From Roseiarcus sp963780825 (lineage in GTDB: Bacteria > Pseudomonadota > Alphaproteobacteria > Rhizobiales > Beijerinckiaceae): a stretch of 64,000 bases of DNA. Made by a program: the position numbers and the translations under genes. The notes beneath the pieces are model-generated. The model did not search any database and was not told the origin of the DNA. It worked only from the letters and a program-made list of their open reading frames with translations. Of the stretch, positions 45,929-54,417 are shown piece after piece (the stretch's first letter is position 1; the number at the start of each line of letters is the position of its first letter). Where the stretch lies: assembly GCA_963780825.1 (NCBI GenBank), contig CAWADL010000006.1, positions 62,001 to 126,000 of the forward strand, read 5' to 3'.

Positions 45929-46028
45929 CCTGTAGCCGCGATCTACAGATCGCGGTCGTGGTGAGATTGCGCCTTGCCGGCGAAGCGTCGGTCATTGGAA
46001 ACCGCGATCTGGAGATCGCGGCTACAGG
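45929..46028. repeat. R1 palindromic repeat
   Basis: CTGTAGCCGCGATCTACAGA ... GGAGATCGCGGCTACAGG. The element is complete and lies in the 440-bp divergent gap between the aminotransferase and the antiporter. The rest of the gap (46029-46271) shows only short, unconvincing open frames. Confidence 0.8.
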
Positions 46029-46271
46029 GCCGCTTCAAGCGCGAGACCGCGCTCGAAGCGTGGGGGCGCCAACACTGGCGAGCGTTCGGCGCTTCGTCTA
46101 AAGTCCCCGCATGAACGAGCCGGCGGAAAAGCGCTTCAATGTCGATCGGAACCCGTATTCTCCACGATGGCCCGTTACAGCTCGATCCGCCCGGAATTGA
46201 GCTCTCAATCGAGGAGCTGTTCGCTGCCAATATCTGACCCATCTGTTGATTGAGCCGGCGGCGACATACGG

Positions 46272-47883
46272 ATGCCTGAAACTTTCGTCCTGACGCTTCT
46301 GCTCGCGATGTTTCTCTCCATCGCGCTGCTGTCGACCTTCGCCAATCGTCTGCATGCAAGCACGCCGGTCGTCATGCTGATCGCCGGCGTGGTTATCGCG
46401 TTGCTGCCCGGCGTGCCGCCGATTACGCTCGATCCGGACCTCACGCTACTCGGCCTGCTGCCGCCGCTGCTTTATTTCTCCGGCGTCGGCATGAGCTGGC
46501 GCGGCTTTCGCTCCAATCTGAGGCCGATCCTGTCGCTGGCGATCGGCTGCGTGCTGTTCACCGCCACGGCGGTCGCGGCGGTGACGCATTACCTGCTGCA
46601 TCTCGGTTGGGCCGAGGGCTTCGTGCTCGGCGCGATCGTCTCGCCGCCGGATTCGGTTGCGCCCGCCTCACTGCGGCGGCGGTTCAAGTTGCCGCGACGG
46701 CTGTTGACGGTGCTTGAGGGGGAGAGCTTCGTCAACGACGCGACGGCGCTGGTGGCGTTCAGCCTTGCGGTGCGCGCGGTGGAGACCCATCAGTTCTCCG
46801 CCGTCGATGCCGTGCTGCGGTTTCTTCATCATCCTGCTTGGCGAGGCGGCCTACGGCGCGGCCTTGGGATTTGCCGCGCTCAGACTGCGCCACTACGTCA
46901 ACGATTCGCGCGCCGAAATTCTCATCGCGCTCGCCACGCCTTATCTGGCCTTCTGGCCGCCGCATGAACTTGGCGGCTCAGGCGTCGTCGCCTGCTTTAC
47001 CGTCGGGCTCTACATCTCCTGGAATGGTCGCAACTACATCCGTCCGTCGACCCGTCTGCAGGGCTTCTTCATCTTCGATCTCGTCAGTTGGTGCGTGGAG
47101 GCCCTGACCTTCCTCATCTGCGGACTGCAGACGCGTGAGATCATCGCCAATCTGACCAGCGAAAGTTGGACGGCGCTCGCCCTCGCGGGCGTTATCGTCA
47201 GCGCGACGGTGATTGTCGTTCGCTTCCTCTGGGTGTTTCCTGTCACCTATCTGCCGCGCTGGCTGTGGCCGCCGCTGCGCAAGCGCGAAATGACGCCGAA
47301 CTGGCGGCCGCCGTTTCTCATCGGTTTTGCGGGATTGCGCGGCGCGGTGAGCCTCGCGGCGGCGCTGTCGATCCCGCTGACGGCCGGAGCGGCGCCGTTC
47401 CCGCACCGTGATCTCATCCTGTTTGCGACGATCTGCGTCATCGCCGCGACGCTGGTCGGGCAGGGCGCGGCGCTCGGACCGCTGGTCAAATGGTTGGATC
47501 TCGGTCGGGTCGCCGCGCGCGAAAATGTGGCCAACGAGCGGGCGGAGGCGAAGGCCCGCGCGACGGCGCTCGACGCCGTGCTGGCGCGCCTCGACGTGCT
47601 ATCAAGCGAGGCTCAGTCACGTCCCTCGGCGGTGACGGCGCTGCGACGGTTTCACGGCGAGCGCCGAGCCAAATTTCTGGCGGACCTCGATCCCGACCCG
47701 AGCCTCGGCGAGGCCGATCTGGTCGCGTTGCAACTCGAACTGATTGGGGTCGAGCGGGCCTCGATCGGCAAGGCGTATGAGAACAATCTCATCACCGATG
47801 AAAGCCGGCGCCGACTGGAGCGCGAACTCGATCTGGTCGAGGCGAGCGTTCGACATGAGCTGAGAGAACAGGCGGCGGAGTAG
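46272..47883 (+). CDS. CPA1-family Na+/H+ antiporter, one frameshift
   Basis: About 536 residues when repaired. The N-terminal half (frame 3) has membrane helices from residue 4 and the ion-site region GFVLGAIVSPPDSVAPASLRRRFKLPRRLLTVLEGESFVNDATALVAFSLAV, with the conserved P-P-D-x-V and G-E-S-x-x-N-D. After a one-base shift near 46825 frame 1 continues FIILLGEAAYGAALGF, CFTVGLYISW, FLIGFAGLRGAVSLAAALSIPLT (the second ion-site helix) and a cytoplasmic tail of about 130 residues rich in charged helices. It exports Na+ or K+ in exchange for H+. Both halves are highly conserved, so the shift is probably an error. Confidence 0.86.
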
Positions 47884-47898
47884 GGTGTTCGCGCGTAT

Positions 47899-48008
47899 CG
47901 TCATTGCGAGGAGCGAAGCGACGAAGCAATCCATGCGGTGGCGGGCGCGCTTTCCTGCATGCCGACGATCTCAGCGCGCTGGATTGCTTCGCTTCGCTCG
48001 CAATGACG
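47899..48008. repeat. palindromic intergenic repeat, family R4
   Basis: CGTCATTGCGAGGAGCGAAG at the left and CTTCGCTCGCAATGACG at the right, with AAGCAATCCA and TGGATTGCTT inner arms. Third R4 copy; sits between converging genes like the other two. Confidence 0.88.
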
Positions 48009-48022
48009 GTTTGGTTGACGGT

Positions 48023-48526
48023 TCACTCCGCCTGCGGGTTGGCGATGCGGCGCAGCAATTCCCAGGACACTGTGGTTGCAGCGAACAGCAGCACCACCGT
48101 CGCCGCGGCGAGCGTGTTGTACCATTCGCCCTGGCCTAGCGCCATGCGGGCGGCGGCGACGACGAGCAGGCCGAAGCCGACGACCGAAGACACGTGTCTC
48201 CGCAATGCGAGGATGAGGGGGCGCCGCGGCCCCCGATGCGAAAACATTTGCACGATACGAACGCCCACCCAGACCGCTCGACCAGCCAGCGCAGTCAGCG
48301 TGATATAGCCGAATGTCGGCGCCGAGACCCCAGGGAAAAGCGCCAGCAGCGCCACCAGCAGCACCGCGAGATAATTCTGGAACGCCTGCTCCGTCATCGC
48401 GGAGGTGAGCCGGTCGCCGGAGCCCAATGCCGCCTTCGCGTTCACGGAGACCGCGACGAACAGCAGGCCAAGCAACGTGGCCGAGGCCGCGCCGATGGTG
48501 GCGTAGAATGTCGACCAGGCTTGCAT
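48023..48526 (-). CDS. membrane protein of unknown function, four helices
   Basis: A 167-residue protein with four likely membrane helices: FYATIGAASATLLGLLFVAVSV, YLAVLLVALLALFPGVS...FGYITLTALAG, HVSSVVGFGLLVVAAARMAL and LAAATVVLLFAATTVSWELL. ATG 48526 with GGGGA just upstream is chosen; longer starts run into the divergent gene's upstream DNA. This looks like the small four-helix membrane proteins annotated as hypothetical in many alphaproteobacteria; I do not know the function. Confidence 0.72.
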   Translation of the reverse strand: MQAWSTFYATIGAASATLLGLLFVAVSVNAKAALGSGDRLTSAMTEQAFQNYLAVLLVALLALFPGVSAPTFGYITLTALAGRAVWVGVRIVQMFSHRGPRRPLILALRRHVSSVVGFGLLVVAAARMALGQGEWYNTLAAATVVLLFAATTVSWELLRRIANPQAE

Positions 48527-48676
48527 GATTCCCCGCTGCGCCTCATCCTGGCTGGCGCCAGGAAACTCCGCAACCGGAGCGCTCGCAACCACGCTGCGCC
48601 TGTTGTAACCTGTGTCCGAGGCCGCGCGTCGCGATCGACGGGATGTACGATCGCGCCGCCAACGGAGCGACACGAC

Positions 48677-49093
48677 GTGCCGGCGAAATGGTCAGATATC
48701 TCCAACGGATTCGACTTCGCGAACTCCGGCGACGATTTCGGTTGCGAAGCCTTCGTTTCCAGAGAGACGGGCGAAGTCTTCATGCGTAGCGACTACGCCG
48801 GCGACGTCGACGAGATTCCCGACGATATCGAAGGCGATGGCTATGTGGCCTTGCCGCACAGGCGCGATCTCGATCTTGGCGGCCGGCTGGTTGGGCGCTT
48901 CGCCGAGGAGGTCGTCCCGCAACACGCGGACAATATCCACGACATATTCGCGGGCAAGGGCGCCTACCGCCGGCTGAAAAATTATCTCGAGCGCGCAGGC
49001 CAACTCGACCGCTGGTACGAATTCGAGACCGTCGAGACCGAGAAGGCGCTGCGCGCCTGGTGTGAGGAAAATGGCATCGAGCTTGTGGATTGA
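48677..49093 (+). CDS. UPF0158-family protein
   Basis: A 138-residue acidic protein: CEAFVSRETGEVFMRSD, GYVALPHRRDLDLGGRLVGRFAEEV, DIFAGKGAYRRLKNYLERAGQLDRWYEFETVETEKALRAWCEENGIELVD. The G-K-G-A-x-R-R-x-K and the W-C-E-E-N-G-I end are typical of UPF0158. GTG 48677 is chosen because GGAGCG precedes it and it gives normal length. Function unknown. Confidence 0.78.
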   Translation: MPAKWSDISNGFDFANSGDDFGCEAFVSRETGEVFMRSDYAGDVDEIPDDIEGDGYVALPHRRDLDLGGRLVGRFAEEVVPQHADNIHDIFAGKGAYRRLKNYLERAGQLDRWYEFETVETEKALRAWCEENGIELVD

Positions 49094-49220
49094 GTTCTCT
49101 TTTGCGGGGCTCAAATTCAGAATCGTTCAGCTTGGATTAGAACCTTTCAATTTGGACAATTCTTATCTGCTACTGTAGCGTCGCGATTGCGCCTCTTACT
49201 TACTGGGCGTTTCAATCAAA

Positions 49221-49971
49221 ATGAGCGCAATGGCCGACGAGCAAAAGATCATGCTGCTGACCGGCGCAAGCCGGGGCATCGGCCACGCCACCGTGAAGGT
49301 GTTTCAGGAGCGCGGCTGGCGGCTGCTGACCGTATCGCGGCAACCGTTCTCGGAGGAATGCCGCTGGCCGGGCGCGCGCGACGGCCATGTGCAGGCCGAT
49401 CTCGCCGATCTCTCAGAACATTGAGCAACTCGCCGCGACCGTTCGCGCGCGGCTGCCGAACGGCAGGCTGCACGCGCTGGTCAACAACGCCGGCATTTCG
49501 CCGAAGGCGGATGGCGGCGGCCGGCTCGGCGTGCTCGCGACCGACCCGACAACCTGGATGCACGTGATGAACGTCAATCTGGTGTCGATCGCTTTGCTTG
49601 TGCGCGCGCTGGTCAACGAGTTGGAGGCGGGACAGGGGTCGATCGTCAACGTCGCTTCGATCGCGGGGTCGCGGGTGCATCCGTTCGCGGGGGTCGCCTA
49701 TGCGGCCTCGAAGGCGGGGCTCGCGGCGTTGACGCGCGAACTCGCGCACGAACTCGGGCCGCGCGGTATTCGCACCAACGCGATCGCGCCTGGAGAAATC
49801 GCGACCGCGATTTTGTCGCCGGGGACCGACGAGCTTGTTCACCGCGCGGTGCCGTTGGGGCGGCTCGGGGCGCCGCGAGAGGTCGCGGAGACGATCTATT
49901 TCCTCTGCAGCGGAGCGTCGTCCTATATCAACGGCTCGGAGATCTATATCGACGGCGGCCAGCACGTGTGA
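49221..49971 (+). CDS. short-chain dehydrogenase/reductase, one frameshift
   Basis: About 250 residues after repair. Frame 3 gives MLLTGASRGIGHATVKVFQERGWRLLTVSRQPF with the T-G-x3-G-x-G cofactor motif and HVQADLADLS; a shift near 49410 continues in frame 1 with NIEQLAATVRARLPNGRLHALVNNAGISP, SIVNVASIAGSRVHPFAGVAYAASKAGLAALTRELAHELGPRGIRTNAIAPGEIATAI and the Y-x-x-x-K catalytic pair (YAASK). Classical SDR; substrate unknown. ATG 49221 or 49230 may start the protein. Confidence 0.85.
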
Positions 49972-49975
49972 GTTA

Positions 49976-50287
49976 TGTAGCCGAGGTCGTTGACCTCGGT
50001 CTCTCCGTGATCGGCGCTCCCTCCTTAAGGCGCGATCTCACGACCGCCGCGGTCAGCGACCCATAGGCGCTAACTTATAGATTGCCGATTTATTTCAAAG
50101 ACTTGATGTCATCCCCGCGAAAGCGGGGATCCAGGGCTGCCGCACGTCGTGTGGCCAACACGTTGAAGCGCACGTCGTGTGGCCCCTGGATCCCCGCTTT
50201 CGCGGGGATGACATGCTGGCAAGTTATTCAATATTATCGGAAATTGCCCTAGGTTAGCGCCTATGGGTCAGCGACCGCGGCTACAGG
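49976..50287. repeat. R1 palindromic repeat, split by an inserted MITE
   Basis: The left part GTAGCCGAGGTCGTTGACCT ... CCGCGGTCAGCGAC (49979-50060) and the right part GTCAGCGACCGCGGCTACAG (50267-50286) are the two halves of one R1 element; the 206 bp between them are an inserted element. Confidence 0.75.
50061..50266. mobile_element. 206-bp MITE with perfect 14-bp terminal inverted repeats and 9-bp flanking duplication
   Basis: The ends CCATAGGCGCTAAC and GTTAGCGCCTATGG are perfect inverted repeats, and weaker similarity extends to about 40 bp. GTCAGCGAC lies directly on both sides (50052-50060 and 50267-50275), a 9-bp target duplication. The centre is a palindrome, GTCATCCCCGCGAAAGCGGG with inverse CCCGCTTTCGCGGGGATGAC. 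It has no coding capacity, so must have been moved by a transposase encoded elsewhere. The insertion is at the exact middle of an R1 palindrome. Confidence 0.8.
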
Positions 50288-50293
50288 GTGGCT

Positions 50294-51692
50294 TCACGCG
50301 CGCCGGAACCATGCGCCCGAGCGAACAGCCGTCGCCACCACCGCGCCATAGGCGATCAGCGCCAGCCCCAGCATCGCAAACACGCCGGTGATTGATCCAG
50401 TAAGCCGCAGCGCCAGCCAGCCGCCGCCGACGGCCAAAACCAGCCGCAGGAAGCTGGCGATCAGCGGCCAGGCGAGTTTGCCGGCGCCCTGGCTGGCGAA
50501 ATAAAGCGCCAGGCCGAGCCCAAAGAAGCCGTAGGCGGGACCCACCCAACGCAGATAGGCGCCGCCAATCGCCAGCATCGCTGGGTTTGAACCGAACAGG
50601 CCAAGCCACGCGGCTGGCCAGATCGCGGCGGCGAGGCCGACGGCCTCGCAGAGCACGAACGAGACCGCGCCGCCGGTCAGTGCGATGCGCAAGGCCCGTT
50701 CGCGCCGGCCCGCGCCGACATTGGCGCCGACCATCGCGACCAGCGGCGCGCCGATGCCGAACACCATGGGAATGAGCAGATACTCGAGCCGCGACCCGGT
50801 GCCGTAACCGGCCACGCCGTCAGGCCCCGCCGCCGCGCCGACCAGCCCCGTTGTCGTCGCTACCGTCAAAGTCGTCAGCAAGGTGTTGATGCCGCCGATG
50901 GCGCCCACTCGCAGAATATCCGCGAACATTTTTGTCTGGAGCCGCGTCCGCCGCAGCCGAACGAGGCCCTTGCCGAACACCACTTGCCAGCCAAGCGCGA
51001 TCGCCATCAGCGCCGTCGTGAACACAACCGCCACGCCGCCGCCGGCGATCCCTAAGCCCGGCAGCGGGCCAACCCCGAATATGAATAGCGGCGAGAGCGG
51101 AACCAGCAGCGCCACGCCGATGCAGATCACGAGCGAGGGGAACTTCATGACGCCGCTGCCGCGGATGACGCTGGCGAAGGCGTTCATCACCCACATCAGC
51201 GCATTGCCGGCGAAGATGACGTTCGAATAGGCGAGGGCGGCTTGCAGCGAGGCGCCCTCGCCGCCCATCGCCGCGTAGATCGAGCGGCCGAAGGTCAGAA
51301 ACAGCGCCGAGGTCAGCAGCCCAAGCGCGAGATTGATGATGATCGCGTGCAACACGAGCGCGTCGGCGTCGGCGCGCCGCCCGCCGCCGAGCGCCCGGGC
51401 GACCGCGGAGGCGATGCCGCCGCCGATCGCGCCGGCCGACAGCATCGTCATCATCATGTAGCCGGGAAACACCAGCGCCATGCCGGCGAGCGCGTCCGAG
51501 CCGAGACGCGAGACCCAGAATGTCTCGATGAGGCCGGTCGAGGCCTGAAACACCATCACCAGGATGTTCGGCCAAGCCAGGCTGAGCAGCGTGCTCAGGA
51601 TCGGCCCTTCGAGCAGCAGCGTGGTGCGGTTCGCGGGCGCGGCGGCGCGGGCGGGCGCTTCGGGCGGGGCGGTGGCGGTCGATGGCGGTCAT
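50294..51692 (-). CDS. MATE-family multidrug efflux transporter, one N-terminal frameshift
   Basis: About 465 residues. From LLEGPILSTLLSLAWPNILVMVFQASTGLIETFWVSRLGSDALAGMALVFPGYMMMTMLSAGAIGGGIASAVARALGGGRR, the first conserved MATE block, it continues with 12 membrane helices and the second block GYGTGSRLEYLLIPMVFGIGAPLVAMVGANVGAGRRERALRIALTGG. As written this frame has no start codon; ATG 51692 is one frame off and overlaps the stop of the regulator upstream (ATGA), so a one-base indel around 51650-51685 is likely. Uses H+ or Na+ to export drugs or metabolites. Confidence 0.85.
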
Positions 51693-52186
51693 TTGGCGAT
51701 CCTCGCGGCGCGCGCGGCCATGCGGGCGCGGGTGGCGGCGCTCGCCGCGGGACCCGCGGCGACGATGAAGTCCGGCTCGGCGATGAGGCGTCCGCTCGCG
51801 CGGTCGACCAGGATGGGGTCGGCGATGGCGCCGGTGGCGGCGTCGACGACGACGACGCTCGCGCCTTCCGGCGCGAAATGGCGATTGCCGAACGCCAGCA
51901 TCGAAGTGAGCACGGGGCGGAAATCGCGGCCGCGCTCGGTGAGCACGTATTCATAGCGGGCGGGACGCGCATTGTAGCGCTGCCTCGCCAACAGGCCGGA
52001 TTTGACCAGCGCCTGCAGCCGCCGCGTCAGCATGTTCGGGGCGATGCCGAGGCTCTCAGAGAATTCGTCGAAGCGCGTCATGCCGGCGAAGGCGTCGCGC
52101 AAAATGAGGATGCTCCACCATTCGCCGACGCGCTCGAGGCTGCGGGCGATCGGGCAGTCCATGGATTTGAAACTGGTGCGGCGCAT
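51689..52186 (-). CDS. HxlR-family transcriptional regulator
   Basis: A 165-residue winged-helix regulator. CPIARSLERVGEWWSILILRDAFAGMTRFDEFSESLGIAPNMLTRRLQALVKSGLLARQRYNARPARYEYVLTERGRDFRPVLTSML is the complete HxlR domain, with the N-terminal Cys conserved in redox- or quinone-sensing members. The tail of about 60 residues is unusual (VVDAATGAIADPILVDRASGRLI). It sits first in an operon with the MATE transporter, and a perfect palindrome lies 12 bp upstream of its start, so it probably autoregulates and controls export. Confidence 0.9.
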   Translation of the reverse strand: MRRTSFKSMDCPIARSLERVGEWWSILILRDAFAGMTRFDEFSESLGIAPNMLTRRLQALVKSGLLARQRYNARPARYEYVLTERGRDFRPVLTSMLAFGNRHFAPEGASVVVVDAATGAIADPILVDRASGRLIAEPDFIVAAGPAASAATRARMAARAARIAK

Positions 52187-52197
52187 GGGCGATAGTC

Positions 52198-52214
52198 ACT
52201 TTCATAATGAAAGT
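52198..52214. promoter_or_regulatory. palindromic HxlR operator
   Basis: ACTTTCAT-A-ATGAAAGT, 8-bp perfect arms around one base, lies 12 bp before the regulator's ATG. ACTTTC-type palindromes are typical HxlR-family binding sites. Confidence 0.7.
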
Positions 52215-52237
52215 AACACGCCTGTGGCGCCGCGGCA

Positions 52238-52352
52238 AGCTGTCGCCGCGGTCGTTGACCAGGTCGTTGACCGCGGTCACACCGAGATTGGCTCTTTCTC
52301 GGCAAGGCGCGATCTCACGACCTCCGCGGTCGCCGATCGCGGCTACAGCGCG
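52238..52352. repeat. R1 palindromic repeat
   Basis: CCGCGGTCGTTGACC...GGTCGTTGACCGCGG at one end and GCCGATCGCGGCTACAG at the other; the left arm seems partly duplicated. It fills the divergent gap between the HxlR and MFS genes apart from the operator. Confidence 0.7.
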
Positions 52353-52423
52353 CGGTGCTCAACATCTCTTGACGCCGCGCGCCTTGCCCCGGCGGGCGGG
52401 TTGCGCCAAAGCACGGGACGGTC

Positions 52424-53857
52424 ATGCGTCCTGCTGTCGTCACCGCCCTCATCATCGCCACCGCCTTGTTCATGGAGAACATGGACGGGACCGTGCTCGC
52501 TACGTCGCTGCCCGCGATCGCCAGCGATCTGCACGAGGACCCGATCGTTCTGAAATTGGCGCTGACCTCCTACATGCTGACTTTGGCGGTGTTCATTCCC
52601 GCCTCTGGTTGGGTCGCGGACAAGCTCGGCGCGCGCACCGTGTTCTGTTCAGCCATCATCGTGTTCACGCTCGGCTCAGTGCTATGCGGCGCGTCCTCGA
52701 CGCTCGCAGAGCTGATCGGCGCGCGGGTGTTTCAGGGCCTTGGCGGCGCGATGATGGTGCCGGTCGGACGGCTGGTGCTGCTGCGCAGCGTGCCGAAATC
52801 CGAGATGGTCGATTCGCTTGCTTACCTGACGGTGCCGGCGCTGATCGGCCCGGTGGTCGGGCCGCCGCTGGGCGGCTTCATCACCACCTATTTCCATTGG
52901 CGCTGGATCTTCTGGATCAACGTGCCGATCGGTCTGTTGGGGATCGTGCTGACGCTGCGCTTCATCGCCAATGTGCGGGAGCAGGACGTCGGGAGGTTCG
53001 ACGTCAAGGGGTTCTTTCTCTCCGGCGGGGGTCTGCTGAGCCTGGTGTTCGGGCTGACGGTCATCGGCCGCAGCATCGTTCCCGCCGGCGTCGTCGTTGG
53101 GCTGGTCGCGATCGGCGTGCTGCTGCTGGCGCTCTATGTCGCGCATGCGCGACGCACGGCCGACGCGATCCTCGACCTGAATTTGCTGAAACTGCCGACC
53201 TTCGTCTCCGGCGTCGTCGGCGGCTTCCTGTTCCGGCTCGGCATCGGCGCGATTCCGTTCCTGATGCCGCTGCTGTTGCAGATCGGTTTCGGGCTCTCGC
53301 CGTTCCAATCCGGTTCGTTGACCTTCGCCGCCGCGGCGGGGGCGATGGCGATGAAGTTCTCCGCCGCGCGGCTGATCAAGCACTTCGGTTTTCGCACGAT
53401 CCTGGTCGGCAACGCGGTCATTTCGGCGGTCTTTCTCGCCTCCTATGGCCTTATCGGCGCGCATACGCCGCATTGGCTGATCTTCATGGGGCTGTTGATC
53501 GGCGGCTTTTTCCGCTCGCTCGAATTCACGGCGCTCAACGCGATCGGCTACGCCGACGTCTCCCAGGCGCGCATGAGCAAGGCGACGAGTTTCGCCAGCG
53601 TCTCGCAGCAGATGTCGTCAGCGGTCGGCGTTGCGCTCGCGGCCGCGTCCGTGCAGGGGCTGCAATGGGGGTTCGGCGACGCGACGCTGGCGCCGCGCGA
53701 CATGCAGCTCAGTTTCTTCGTGGTGGCGGCGGTGACGGCGGCTTCGGTGTTTGTCTTTGCGCGGCTAAAGCCGGACGCGGGCGCCGAGGTTTCCGGCCGA
53801 GCGGTCGCCGCCGCTGAAGTCGAGCCGCCGCAGACGGCCAGCGCGCCGGCGGAGTAA
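52424..53857 (+). CDS. DHA2-family MFS drug transporter (EmrB/QacA type)
   Basis: A 477-residue protein with 14 likely membrane helices. ATALFMENMDGTVLATSLPAIASDL has the acidic D1 motif of helix 1, GWVADKLGARTVFCSAIIVFTLGSVLCGAS the motif A loop, GRVFQGLGGAMMVPVGRLVLLR-like sequence motif B, and LIGPVVGPPLGGFITTYFHWRWIFWINVPIGLLGIVL motif C. It exports toxic organic compounds by H+ antiport. It is divergent from the HxlR-MATE operon, so this is a two-pump detoxification locus. ATG 52424 begins just before helix 1. Confidence 0.92.
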   Translation: MRPAVVTALIIATALFMENMDGTVLATSLPAIASDLHEDPIVLKLALTSYMLTLAVFIPASGWVADKLGARTVFCSAIIVFTLGSVLCGASSTLAELIGARVFQGLGGAMMVPVGRLVLLRSVPKSEMVDSLAYLTVPALIGPVVGPPLGGFITTYFHWRWIFWINVPIGLLGIVLTLRFIANVREQDVGRFDVKGFFLSGGGLLSLVFGLTVIGRSIVPAGVVVGLVAIGVLLLALYVAHARRTADAILDLNLLKLPTFVSGVVGGFLFRLGIGAIPFLMPLLLQIGFGLSPFQSGSLTFAAAAGAMAMKFSAARLIKHFGFRTILVGNAVISAVFLASYGLIGAHTPHWLIFMGLLIGGFFRSLEFTALNAIGYADVSQARMSKATSFASVSQQMSSAVGVALAAASVQGLQWGFGDATLAPRDMQLSFFVVAAVTAASVFVFARLKPDAGAEVSGRAVAAAEVEPPQTASAPAE

Positions 53858-53872
53858 TGGCGAGTTCGGCTT

Positions 53873-53962
53873 TGTGCTCTTTGTGTCTTCTCGGTGTCCT
53901 TGGTGTTGAAAGGTTTCACCACAAAGGACACTAAGGAGGCACAAAGGACACCAAGGGATCAC
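53873..53962. repeat. small palindromic repeat
   Basis: CTCTTTGTGTCTTCTCGGTG...CACCACAAAGGACACTAAGG and a further ACAAAGGACACCAAGG: imperfect inverse units at the converging ends of the MFS and J-domain genes. Similar CCTTTGTGTCC motifs are common intergenic repeats in alphaproteobacteria. Confidence 0.55.
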
Positions 53963-54417
53963 CGTGCGCGGCGGCGGAGGCGCAGCGCCGCGAGTGCCCG
54001 GTCGAGCAGCATGTTGGCGATGGCGACGCGGCGGTTGGCGAGCTCGCGGTCGAGGTCCTTGCGGCGATCGGGGTGATTGTCCCACATGAAGCGGCGGCGC
54101 GCCTTGGCGACGTCCGCCGCCGTCTTCAGCTCCTCGAGCCCCAACTCCTCCGCGACGGCTTCCGGCCGGGCGCTGGGTTTCGGCGTCTCGTCAACGGGGG
54201 GCGGGGCAGGCGGCGCGGGCGGATCGGCCTCCGGCGTCCAGGGCGCGGCGAACTCCCATAACGAATGCGCGCCGCCGGAAAAATTCGATCTATCGGTCGG
54301 CAGCGCGGCTACGGCCGGCGCGGCGATCGCGAAGGGTCGCGGATCCTCCGATTCCGGCGCATCCATCCGCTCGACGTTCTCCAGCGCCGCGTCGAAGCCG
54401 GTTCGCATCGACGTCAC
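53959..54417 (-). CDS. J-domain-like protein
   Basis: A 152-residue protein. The first 85 residues are low-complexity and Pro-rich (EADPPAPPAPPPVDETPKPS). The C-terminal 60 residues, VAEELGLEELKTAADVAKARRRFMWDNHPDRRKDLDRELANRRVAIANMLLDRALAAL, look like a divergent J-domain with the essential HPD motif between helix II and III. It should stimulate an Hsp70 (DnaK) ATPase. Start is GTG 54417 overlapping the GGDEF stop (GTGA), or ATG 54408. It is translationally coupled to the diguanylate cyclase. Confidence 0.7.
   Translation of the reverse strand: MTSMRTGFDAALENVERMDAPESEDPRPFAIAAPAVAALPTDRSNFSGGAHSLWEFAAPWTPEADPPAPPAPPPVDETPKPSARPEAVAEELGLEELKTAADVAKARRRFMWDNHPDRRKDLDRELANRRVAIANMLLDRALAALRLRRRAR

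Noticed and set aside
46111..46237. Short frames starting at 46111 and 46139 (about 30 residues each) before the antiporter gene
   Set aside because: The two frames overlap and look like parts of one small gene with a shift, but no family is recognisable, and no strong ribosome site was seen.
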